This document shows, piece after piece, positions 41,431 through 49,793 of a DNA stretch of 64,000 bases. The position numbers and the translations under genes were made by a program. The DNA lies in assembly GCF_000027005.1 (NCBI RefSeq), contig NC_012966.1, forward strand, positions 930,001 to 994,000. Direction: 5' to 3'. Position 1 is the stretch's first letter, and the number at the start of each line of letters is the position of its first letter. The notes below the pieces were generated by a model. It had not been told where the DNA came from, did not search any database, and saw only the letters and a list, made by a program, of their open reading frames with translations. The DNA comes from Komagataella phaffii GS115 (Eukaryota; Ascomycota; Pichiomycetes; Pichiales; Pichiaceae).

Positions 41431-41724
41431 GGACACAGTTTTGCTTAACTAATCCGGGAAGCTGGGCCCGTTGAAATGATGTAGTAACCAGCTAACCTCA
41501 AGCAGCCTCCATGAATCACCTAGTGTAACTTGCTCAGTAGTAACATTCTGGGCTCCATGCTCAATATGTTTTTAATTGTGCTATAAACCATTAGATATTA
41601 TCTCATTAGAAGGTATAAACGGTATGCTATAAGTTTGAACTATGCCCTGAAATACCAGTAAACGATTCTTGTTCTCCAGTTTTGGCAGTAAGTTGCGATT
41701 AGCTATTGGTACGAAGATCCCAAA
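41431..41724. other. Spacer between the 5S gene and the Pex15-like gene
   Basis: AT-rich sequence with no ORF or RNA gene that I can support. Confidence 0.4.
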
Positions 41725-43026
41725 TTAAATATAGCTAATCTTGAATGCCATTCGGAAAGTATCCAAGATTTTGGCAAGAAGAACCCATAGTGAGACTCTC
41801 AAACGCTTCAATTGAGCCATTAGGTTGGACTTGGATGTTGACAACTTTTGCACAAACAAAAGTAATGAAATGATGAAGCACGATGCAACCAATGGTCTTA
41901 TGAAACGTTGCATTTGAAGAATCCAATGTACTTGTGGGGTATTCGAAACAGAGTATGGTGGGAAAAGGAGTCTTTTCAACTTATCTAACAACGACACTTG
42001 ACGGGGAGTAGACGAAGGTCTCTGGAGTTTCTTGTCGTCCTGCGACTTTGGACCCATCGGACGGGACACTTGACGGGTTTGTTTCGCTGTATCATTACCT
42101 GGTTTCTTGGAGAAGAAATCCTTCTTGAAATGCTTATGGTTTCTTTCTCTATCTAATAACTCCTTCTCACGCAGCAGCTCGGCTTCTTTGACCTTGTGAA
42201 GATGCTCGTCCAATAGTGAAGAGTACCTCAGAACTCGCTGGGCATCGGAAGAAAAAATCCGAGCAATAAGTTCTTTTGCTCTGGGTATTTGATTCATCTG
42301 GGAAAGCACATGAACCAAATAAAACTCAACAACCCGTTCAAGAGATAGTAATCGTCTATCTTGAACAGAAATGCTAGCATCCATAGGGCCAGGCAGTTGG
42401 TTTATATGGAAAGGTTGAGCGAAGACGTCGTTCTTCAGTAGATAGGTTTCCATTTGTTCATCTAGATTAACCAGAGGGAACTTGTTACTAAGTTCGATAA
42501 TAAAACACATGAGAGCTAGTTCTGGATCAATCAAATGGTAGTTGTGATTGTAAACTTGTACAATCTGACGAAAAATAACCCCCTCCTGAAAAATCGTATG
42601 GATCTCCTCATATAAACCATTTCCCACAGAATTTTGGTCTTCTTTGAGTAGCAAGTCAATCAACGACAAATAAAGTTTGTAGATGTTGGAGACTAGTTCA
42701 TCCTGGGAGGCTTCTTCCACTGACATCTCAGAAGATCCAATGACATGAATGTCATTTAGATCCAGTTGTGAAATCAAAGAGGTTACCAAAGTCCATGATT
42801 TGGCAAAGTTCTTGTTCAGATACTGTCTTATAGCCAGCTGATAGTTGTTATTCAAACGGTTTTGGAGAAGCTCTGGCCCCAAGTCACTAGAATTATTGGC
42901 AACCGTTGAGTTGGATGGAAGATCCTGAGGAAATGCTTGGGCCTTAACAGGCCCATAAGAACTCACTCTACTGCTAGGAGATACATTAGAGACACCTTGG
43001 TTCCCCGTATAGGCCACCTGAGACAT
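41725..43026 (-). CDS. C-terminally anchored membrane protein, possible Pex15/Pex26-like peroxin
   Basis: From the ATG at 43026 the protein is 433 residues. The N-terminal 300 residues are soluble and helical (for example RLNNNYQLAIRQYLNKNFAKSW) without a motif I can name. A charged linker follows, then one membrane segment near residues 375-395 (RPLVASCFIISLLLFVQ) and a basic tail of about 40 residues. This layout (soluble helical domain, single late membrane span, short lumenal tail) is that of yeast Pex15, the peroxisomal anchor for the Pex1/Pex6 ATPases. It is divergent from PEX4, which works in the same receptor-recycling step. The assignment is inference; sequence identity to Pex15 is not evident by eye. 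Upstream frame extension is non-ATG and runs into the PEX4 promoter. Confidence 0.45.
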   Translation of the reverse strand: MSQVAYTGNQGVSNVSPSSRVSSYGPVKAQAFPQDLPSNSTVANNSSDLGPELLQNRLNNNYQLAIRQYLNKNFAKSWTLVTSLISQLDLNDIHVIGSSEMSVEEASQDELVSNIYKLYLSLIDLLLKEDQNSVGNGLYEEIHTIFQEGVIFRQIVQVYNHNYHLIDPELALMCFIIELSNKFPLVNLDEQMETYLLKNDVFAQPFHINQLPGPMDASISVQDRRLLSLERVVEFYLVHVLSQMNQIPRAKELIARIFSSDAQRVLRYSSLLDEHLHKVKEAELLREKELLDRERNHKHFKKDFFSKKPGNDTAKQTRQVSRPMGPKSQDDKKLQRPSSTPRQVSLLDKLKRLLFPPYSVSNTPQVHWILQMQRFIRPLVASCFIISLLLFVQKLSTSKSNLMAQLKRLRVSLWVLLAKILDTFRMAFKISYI

Positions 43027-43378
43027 TGCTAGAATGATTGTCGAGTTTGCTTTTAGGCTAAAAGAAGGCGAGCGAGCGAATATCTGGGGACGATTAGGAA
43101 ATGACGGTTTGTGGGGAGGGCTGGATGTTGGATGTCGAATACGGAGGCTTCCCATAGGGAGGCAATTAGTTGTCCTTGTGGAATCAAAAGAGCACAAGAA
43201 ACCTGTGATTGAAAGTCTGGGCTGTCTGGGGTTGGCAAGAAAATCATAAAATTTATATAGTACATTTGTTAGTTGCTTCTTTGAATGACACCTTGATCTA
43301 CATGTTGTTCTTCCCAGTTCCCACCGCGAAGTTTCTCTAACTCTCAATCTCTCTTTCCCCACTTGATAATCCAAAGAA
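43027..43378. promoter_or_regulatory. Divergent promoter region between the Pex15-like gene and PEX4
   Basis: This 352 bp region drives both genes. The minus-strand frame of the anchored protein stays open through most of it but lacks an ATG in a sensible place. CT-rich sequence lies just before PEX4. Confidence 0.5.
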
Positions 43379-43993
43379 ATGTCAGCTGAAAAGCGTTTGT
43401 TACAGGAGTATAGGTCTATCCTAAAGGAACAAAGACAAAAAGGATCGGCATCCACTTTATCCTCAAATGGAATTTTGGATTTGAAACCGGTTTCAGAGGA
43501 TAATTTCTACAAGTGGACTGCGAAGCTGAAAGGCCCAACCGATACTGGTTACCAGGATGCCTTTTGGGAGCTTCAGATTGACATTCCTTCCAACTATCCT
43601 ACCCAACCGCCTAAGTTCACATTTATAGTCTCTGATGATATCCCTCGTAATAGAAGGCAAAGGCAGACCAATCAAATTCAGGATGACGACGAATTTGAAG
43701 GGGCTGAGAAGGAAGTTTTAAGGCATTGTTATAGAATGCCTCATCCAAATATTGCCTTCAACACAGGAGAAATCTGTCTGGACATTTTGCAGGCCAAATG
43801 GACGCCAGCTTGGACACTTAGTAGTGCTTTGACAGCCATTGTTCTCCTGTTGAACGACCCAGAACCACTGTCCCCGCTAGACATTGATATGGCTAACCTA
43901 ATGAAAATCAACGATTTGAAGGCTTATAACTCATTGATCGAATACTACGTGGGTCGATACAGTATCGAAGAGGAGGTGTATATATTGAATTAG
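43379..43993 (+). CDS. PEX4: Peroxisomal ubiquitin-conjugating enzyme Pex4
   Basis: The protein is 204 residues, the known size of P. pastoris Pex4 (Pas4). The UBC fold shows KGPTDTGYQDAFWELQIDIP, the YPTQPP turn, HPNI, and the active-site motif TGEICLDIL with Cys133. An acidic insertion (about residues 98-117) lies before HCYRMPHPN and is characteristic of this species' Pex4. Anchored by Pex22, it monoubiquitinates the import receptor Pex5 so that Pex1/Pex6 can recycle it from the membrane. Its 3' end faces the SUE1-like gene with a 6 bp gap. Confidence 0.97.
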   Translation: MSAEKRLLQEYRSILKEQRQKGSASTLSSNGILDLKPVSEDNFYKWTAKLKGPTDTGYQDAFWELQIDIPSNYPTQPPKFTFIVSDDIPRNRRQRQTNQIQDDDEFEGAEKEVLRHCYRMPHPNIAFNTGEICLDILQAKWTPAWTLSSALTAIVLLLNDPEPLSPLDIDMANLMKINDLKAYNSLIEYYVGRYSIEEEVYILN

Positions 43994-43999
43994 TTAATG

Positions 44000-44875
44000 C
44001 TATTTGAATCCGAAAAATTCCTCAATGTCATCAATTTCAAGTTGTTTTTTGGTACCATTCTTTGCGTCACCAATGACTCTTGTATAACTAAGTAATCGCT
44101 TCTTCTTTGCTTCAAGCTCCGACTCTTCTAGCTCAATTTTCTTTACCACGATTAAGTCATCCCGATAGAATTCATCTCCAGGTTTGTTGGAACACTGATA
44201 AGGCTTTAGCTTCTCCAAGTAACTGAGAGGAAGATTAAATAACTCTGTGTTATGCTGTTGGGTGTTGAGGATGGAATTAGTGAAAATCGATGTATATGGC
44301 ACAAAATGCTGGTCCTTGCTAAAATAGGGGTTGTAGTTATCAGTTCTTGAGCTGGTCACTTGGTTTCTCAGCCGATTCCTCGACACCTTAAATTCTTTTA
44401 GGCTGTCTAGAATTGAACTTGATTTTCTTTTTGGAGTTAGGAGGGCAGCTGGAGCAGTTTGGGATCCTGATGATGTACCATGTGTGGATGCGGTCAAGTT
44501 TTTTGCAACTGGCATTTGTAAGGGTCTGTATCCATTCATCAATGAATCCAGCATCAATGAGTTGTGGTTGATATTACTAGTTGAGGGCACTCTGGGTAAA
44601 AGACTGATGTATCTCTTCGGGGTCTTCTTTGGAGGGGTTAGATCGGTGGTTCTTTGAACTACTTTCTTGTTCTTAGCGGGGGCGGCATCCTTGCTTCTAA
44701 AACCGGAAACTTGTTCAAAATTGGCAGAGGATGTCTCTACGTTATCACCATCTTGTGGCTCAGTGGCCTCGGCAGCAGCAGCAGCAGCAGATGAGGAAAA
44801 CCGTGCCCCAATTCCAGAGACCTTCACCCTTGTTGCTGGGTAGGGTCTTCCCATCATAATCCTTGAGCGTAGCAT
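44000..44875 (-). CDS. Mitochondrial Sue1/Pet20-like protein
   Basis: The 291-residue protein begins with a basic, Ala/Ser-rich presequence (MLRSRIMMGRPYPATRVKV) typical of mitochondrial import. The central block RYISLLPRVPSTSNI followed by LMLDSLMNGYRPL fits my recollection of the Pet20 family core shared by S. cerevisiae Sue1 and Pet20. Sue1 is needed for degradation of unstable cytochrome c, and Pet20 for respiratory growth under stress. Placement beside PEX4 supports Sue1: SUE1 (YPR151C) and PEX4 (YGR133W) come from the same ancestral block. The C-terminal half is charged and unremarkable. Confidence 0.62.
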   Translation of the reverse strand: MLRSRIMMGRPYPATRVKVSGIGARFSSSAAAAAAEATEPQDGDNVETSSANFEQVSGFRSKDAAPAKNKKVVQRTTDLTPPKKTPKRYISLLPRVPSTSNINHNSLMLDSLMNGYRPLQMPVAKNLTASTHGTSSGSQTAPAALLTPKRKSSSILDSLKEFKVSRNRLRNQVTSSRTDNYNPYFSKDQHFVPYTSIFTNSILNTQQHNTELFNLPLSYLEKLKPYQCSNKPGDEFYRDDLIVVKKIELEESELEAKKKRLLSYTRVIGDAKNGTKKQLEIDDIEEFFGFK

Positions 44876-46338
44876 TGTATGTTATAAGCAATCAACGGGG
44901 GAGATAGGAGCGATTAACGGATATGATATGAAATCGACAGTCTGATTCGTAGGATTGAGAAGAATATTATTAGGCACAACAAACTCCTTTGGCTTTTAAA
45001 ATGCTCTTAAAACAAAAGGGATCCTGGGAGGGAAAGAATGTTTGGTGAGTAGAAAGTTAAAAGACTCATATACTCTATGGCTCCAGAACACACGCGAGCG
45101 AGGAGGCAGGGATGGTGACTTTGATCACGAGCCCTGTTGTGATTTTTTATCTAATCCATCTGTCGATCACGTGCTGATATACTTTTCAGAGTGTTAACGG
45201 ATTTAGGTACGTGCTGTGTTTGAGACGAGAAAAGGTTGAGGTTTCAAGTTGCGGAATGGTGGAAGGTGGTAATAGGCTGATATGACTTGTTTAATGAGCG
45301 GTGGTCGAATATCGGACTTTTTGGTATGACTTTGGCACAGAAACTATAAAATACAATTTGTGGATATTTTTGTAGGCACCCAACCGTTAATTAAGACAAT
45401 ATGCTAACTGTGACAAAACAATGCAGGAGACAAACTTTTTTTTTTTTCCACGTAAATTAAATCATAGTAAATTTTGGTTGACATTATCTCCGGATCTTGA
45501 CATCTTCAGTGAGTACCGAATCATACTACGACTTAATACCTTCCTCGCGCCAAATTCTTTCCATGCTGAATTCCAAAAAAGAAAAGAGCGCCTTTGAACA
45601 ATGCTGATCAGTGAATGCTTCGCCTGTGGCTCTGCTTTTCCAGTGCTTTCTTCACTCAACCCCATTTAAGTAACTCCGATCTCATCCAAACAGCATCCGC
45701 CATCGGCAGCTTCCTGCTTTGCATGTGTCGCGCATCGATGAGCTGATATTATCAACCCACACTCATTACTGGTTGGTATAGTTGCAACCTCGGCTACAAG
45801 AGCACACCATTCCACAAACACCAGGGTAATTTAAAGAATAGTTGAATTTCTAGAATATTCTGAATGTTCCGTGGTTACTATAATTGTGTTTGAGTTCTTC
45901 CTGTAACCCAGTTTTTCCTTAGTTTATTCCCCTCCCGATTCCCAACCCTTCCCTCCACTTTGGTAGTACACTCCCTCCAAATAGATTGCGATAGGTTGCA
46001 AATTGACATACACACATACACACCAACTTTATAACAAGGGATTTATTTGAGCATTCCCATTTCTTTCGTCCTTTTGTTCCCACAAAACCGAAACCATCCC
46101 CAACTCATCAAAAGATCCGAACCGATCTTTCATTTGAAGCAGTCTCCAGTGGATTTGTATTACCTGTTTTTCAGTACAAGTTCTCTCTGTTCATAACCTC
46201 TTCGACAAAGTTCTAAGTGATCGGTTAGGTTAAAGACTATTGTCTCAGTTTCTCGGTCCCTCAATCCTTCACAAGCCACCAGCATTGCTATGGAACTAAC
46301 GATCGGTTAACTCTGGCATTCGTACATCAAATATCATT
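44876..46338. promoter_or_regulatory. Long intergenic region upstream of GAC1
   Basis: At 1463 bp this is the longest non-coding stretch of the window. It contains a T-run of about 14 near 45437-45450, a CT-rich zone from 45900 to 46260, a short CACACATACACACC stretch near 46010-46025, and a six-codon open frame just before GAC1. No tRNA, snoRNA or protein gene was recognised. Confidence 0.5.
46290..46310 (+). promoter_or_regulatory. Possible upstream ORF in the GAC1 leader
   Basis: ATG followed by five sense codons and TAA ends 28 bp before the GAC1 start. If the transcript starts upstream, ribosomes would meet this ATG first. Transcription start is unknown. Confidence 0.4.
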
Positions 46339-48207
46339 ATGAATCAAGAGGTCCCCGATAACCCATTCCAATTACCGACTTCACTATCATCCGAGTCCTC
46401 CGACAAGAACACCTCTTCTGCTCCTCCTAGAAGGAGGCTGAAGATCGTCTCAAGACGAAAGTCTGTTGATGATAGTGAACCCATGTCGTTATCATTTCTC
46501 AAGAAACCGGCAAGAAATAATTCCGTGGATCAGACTCATGTCAACGAACAATTAGTTCGACAAAACACTTTCCAGAACCGCAAACCATCACAAGGTTCCG
46601 ATTCATCTGATGACCCAAATGCGGGCACTCAGGCTGATAATTCATCCATACACTCTTCATCTCCAGGATATCTCTCCCCGCTAGTTCGAAAACGAAGTGG
46701 AGAATTGGTCAAGTCATCTCTCAAATTAAACCATCTACCACGGCCCAAATCTCTACCTTCAACGCCTACTTTCAAGCAAGTCCACTTCAATTTTGGAAAT
46801 GACATGGTGGATGTCCGCTACTTTGATGAAAAGGAGAGACCCACCGCTGTGTCCGCTACTAGTTCACCGAGCATCAACAAGACGTATCATTACGAAAACT
46901 TCAACGGCCTATTTGATCAAGAAACTCTTAATTGGAAGTTGAATAATAACAATTTAAATGGTAGGGGCAAAGCTATTTTTTCTGCATATTACGGTGAGAG
47001 TGACAGCGACGATAACGACGACGAGATAGATCCGGACGACGAAAGCGATACCGAAGACCTTAAGGTCTTCAGAAAGTATTACGATCTTGAACTAGACAAT
47101 TTTCCAAAGTTTTCATATTCCGATAACGTTGATAAAGAAAGTTCAGTTTTCGTTGAACGATTATTCCTGAGCCCTGATAAGCGTTATCTTATGGGACAAA
47201 TCGCTGTTAAGAATCTCAGTTATGAGAAAACAGTGGCAGTCAAATATACTGTTGACGGGTGGAAAACTCGTGACAGCGTCCTTGCCTTTTATGTTCCAGA
47301 TTTACCAAGACGATTGCGTAAGGCTGGATATGATAGATTCATTTTTAAAGTCACCGTCGCAACTCTGCTTCGTAAGTTTAACTTTGCAATTGCTCAAGAC
47401 GGTTCGACCGTCACCATAGAGTTATGTGTCAACTATTCTACAGCTGGCTGTGAATATTGGGACAACAATTCTAATAGAAATTACATTGTCAAGTTTGTTA
47501 AGCACGCAACCCAGACCAAGAAATTACCAAAGCCTCCCCCAGACTCAAAATTTAGAAGATCTAGAAACTATGCGAACAATGGAGCGGTGGAACATGCGAC
47601 TGGTGCTAAGAGTGGCAAGGTTACATCACCTTTGAACGACGAGAATATGAGTTACGATGAAACGTTTACCCTTTCCTCATTGCCGCATACTAAATCGTTG
47701 GCAAGTTCCCCAGGAACTCCTAGAATTGAATTTAAAATGAACAACACGCCCAATTTTAATGATTTGCAAAGTTCTTCGAGTTCTCCTGGAGCTACTCGAG
47801 AATATCCTGAGTTAGATATCACCTCCAAGTTGAAGGATACCAATTTGAATGGACTTAAAAGAAACATTAAAAACATTCCCAGCTTTTTGATCGACCCGAA
47901 GGCTTCTCTGCTTGATCCTACATCATCTCCAAGGGAAATAGGTAATGTAACAATTGGGGAAGGAGGCTTTGAAACAACAAATTCGGCGAATGATTTGGAT
48001 TCTAAAGCCGCCAGCGCTGACCAATCTAATGATGCAGCATCTAGCACTGCCCCTGCGCCGCACGCCACAACTTCAAAAGGCAAAGAGTTTGATTCTGAAA
48101 GCTACAAGAAGCTTTTGGAAAGTTACTGTTTTTTCAAGAGCAGTACTCCTGTTTCTTCATTTCTGGGTGAGCAAATCAATACACCGTTCAAGAAGGATGA
48201 CTTATGA
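46339..48207 (+). CDS. GAC1: Gac1/Pig-type glycogen-targeting regulatory subunit of PP1
   Basis: The 622-residue protein has an RVxF-like phosphatase docking motif (KQVHF, residues 146-150) and a CBM21 carbohydrate-binding domain at about residues 255-395, with VKNLSYEKTVAVKYTVDGWK, RFIFKVTV and the ending CEYWDNNSNRNYIVKF. Together these define the Gac1/Pig1/Pig2/Gip2 family, which brings Glc7 to glycogen synthase and promotes glycogen storage. The flanks are Ser/Asn-rich and disordered. Length is between Gac1 (793) and Gip2/Pig2 (about 540). The symbol stands for the family and could equally be PIG1. Confidence 0.8.
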   Translation: MNQEVPDNPFQLPTSLSSESSDKNTSSAPPRRRLKIVSRRKSVDDSEPMSLSFLKKPARNNSVDQTHVNEQLVRQNTFQNRKPSQGSDSSDDPNAGTQADNSSIHSSSPGYLSPLVRKRSGELVKSSLKLNHLPRPKSLPSTPTFKQVHFNFGNDMVDVRYFDEKERPTAVSATSSPSINKTYHYENFNGLFDQETLNWKLNNNNLNGRGKAIFSAYYGESDSDDNDDEIDPDDESDTEDLKVFRKYYDLELDNFPKFSYSDNVDKESSVFVERLFLSPDKRYLMGQIAVKNLSYEKTVAVKYTVDGWKTRDSVLAFYVPDLPRRLRKAGYDRFIFKVTVATLLRKFNFAIAQDGSTVTIELCVNYSTAGCEYWDNNSNRNYIVKFVKHATQTKKLPKPPPDSKFRRSRNYANNGAVEHATGAKSGKVTSPLNDENMSYDETFTLSSLPHTKSLASSPGTPRIEFKMNNTPNFNDLQSSSSSPGATREYPELDITSKLKDTNLNGLKRNIKNIPSFLIDPKASLLDPTSSPREIGNVTIGEGGFETTNSANDLDSKAASADQSNDAASSTAPAPHATTSKGKEFDSESYKKLLESYCFFKSSTPVSSFLGEQINTPFKKDDL

Positions 48208-48540
48208 TTTGTATTTATAGTTGAAAAAACTATGTCGTTTTACCTGTATGCATATATAGGCACGTAGGACCCTTAGCCGTGTATAACATGCAATATTATT
48301 CGGGTTTTGGGTTTATTATGCATAGTTTTGTTTTTCCGAGGGTCAGGTGATGCATCAAGTAATCGGCCCTCACGGATTTCAAGTTTAGAGGCTTTCGGAA
48401 AGTCTCGGCAAAATATAGCAAAAAAATAGGACCCTATTTAAGCTGATCAAAACACCCAGCTAATTTGGAACTGTTGTTGATTTTTTTGTCAATAGTATTA
48501 TTCTTGCCATCCGTCATCGTCTAGAATTTTTTTTTCTGTT
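48208..48540. promoter_or_regulatory. Intergenic region between GAC1 and RSB1
   Basis: Tandem-oriented genes flank 333 bp of AT-rich sequence with TATTTAAG at about 48434 and T-runs before the RSB1 ATG. Nothing else was recognised. Confidence 0.35.
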
Positions 48541-49752
48541 ATGACCAGTATACCAACATATACAGTTGATACGCAAGATCTTGTCTCACAGTATGCTACC
48601 CTGAGTAGCATATATGCTTCAGCTACCGAAGCTCTTCTTACCGTGTCAAAAAAATATGAAACCGTATCACTACTTCGGCAATTGGATATGTTATCAGTCT
48701 CTGAGGAGTATCTGAACAATGAATACATTTATGCCACTGCTACCGAGTCCTCTGTGAGAGCCTCTGCTGCGTCCGTAATCGCAGAGGCAACGGCCTACTT
48801 TCAAGATTATCAAGATGACTTAAGTGTGTACGGAATGACTCCAAGTTACGGTGGTAACATGGCACTAGCAATTGTCATGGGTATTTTTTTTGTTTTGAGT
48901 ACCGGTCTAGGTCTATACTATAAGCAATGGTGGTTTGGTACATGTTTTTTCTTTGGATGCGGTTTAGAATTTGCCGGTTATGTTGGACGAACAGTCTCAG
49001 CCAAGGATCCTGTTTTAGTGGACCCCTTCTTGGACCAAATTATTTCACTTACTCTAGCCCCAGCTTTCATCATGGGTGGTATTTACTACATGTTGGCTAA
49101 ACTGTGTTCTATTTTCGGTGAGGGGCATTCGAAACTGAAACCCATGTCTTATGCGAAAATATTTATTATTTGTGATCTTGTGTCGATTATCATCCAAGCC
49201 GTGGGCGGAGGTATGGCTGCTAGTGCTGCTGCGAATTATGAGAATGCGGACACAGGAACCCACATCATGGTTGCTGGTTTGGCATTCCAAGTTGCATCTA
49301 TGACACTTTTCCTCTACTTTTGGTTCGACATGTGTTACTCTATTTACAAAGTCTACAGAACGTCCGAGAACCCAGATGACGAGTTCAATGATGAGTTCAA
49401 GGATATCAGACAAAGACCTATGTTCAATACTTTCCCAGTGGCTATAACCTTGTCCACTTTGTTCGTTTACGTTCGGTGTATATACAGAGTGGCCGAGTTG
49501 TCTGAAGGTTGGAGAGGCCATTTGATTACTGAGGAGATATATTTTTTGATCCTGGATTCTTTAATGATGTGCTTGGCAATAGTTATCATGCTTATATACT
49601 TCCCTGGTTTCGTGTTTGGAAAAGACTCCCATATTCCTGTTAAAGGTTTTAGATTAAGCAGGAAGAAGAAAGAGGAAACTCCTCAACCAGATGGAGATAA
49701 GCTGCTCACGGATAACAATGAACAATCAGCCACCGACAAGGATAGTGTTTAG
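48541..49752 (+). CDS. RSB1: Rsb1/RTA1-family seven-span membrane protein
   Basis: The 403-residue protein is a lipid-translocating exporter (RTA1-like) family member. An extracellular N-terminus of about 100 residues is followed by seven membrane segments between about residues 105 and 360. Family text includes CGLEFAGYVGR, LAPAFIMGGIYYMLAKL, CDLVSIIIQAVGGGMA, the VRCIYRVAE motif and LDSLMM. S. cerevisiae Rsb1 (382 residues) releases sphingoid long-chain bases and is linked to membrane-asymmetry signalling. Other members (Rta1, Rtm1, Pug1, Ylr046c) have different roles, so substrate is inferred. The C-terminus is hydrophilic and charged. Confidence 0.8.
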   Translation: MTSIPTYTVDTQDLVSQYATLSSIYASATEALLTVSKKYETVSLLRQLDMLSVSEEYLNNEYIYATATESSVRASAASVIAEATAYFQDYQDDLSVYGMTPSYGGNMALAIVMGIFFVLSTGLGLYYKQWWFGTCFFFGCGLEFAGYVGRTVSAKDPVLVDPFLDQIISLTLAPAFIMGGIYYMLAKLCSIFGEGHSKLKPMSYAKIFIICDLVSIIIQAVGGGMAASAAANYENADTGTHIMVAGLAFQVASMTLFLYFWFDMCYSIYKVYRTSENPDDEFNDEFKDIRQRPMFNTFPVAITLSTLFVYVRCIYRVAELSEGWRGHLITEEIYFLILDSLMMCLAIVIMLIYFPGFVFGKDSHIPVKGFRLSRKKKEETPQPDGDKLLTDNNEQSATDKDSV

Positions 49753-49793
49753 TAACTTATATTAGATTCTAATACTATTGCACATTTTGCATT

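Noticed and set aside
43027..43455. N-terminal extension of the Pex15-like protein by 143 codons
   Set aside because: It begins at a non-ATG codon, overlaps the PEX4 start in antisense, and has Arg/Ser/Pro-rich composition typical of chance reading through a promoter.
45462..45665. 67-codon minus-strand frame in the GAC1 leader
   Set aside because: Too short, no recognisable sequence and no sign of coding bias.
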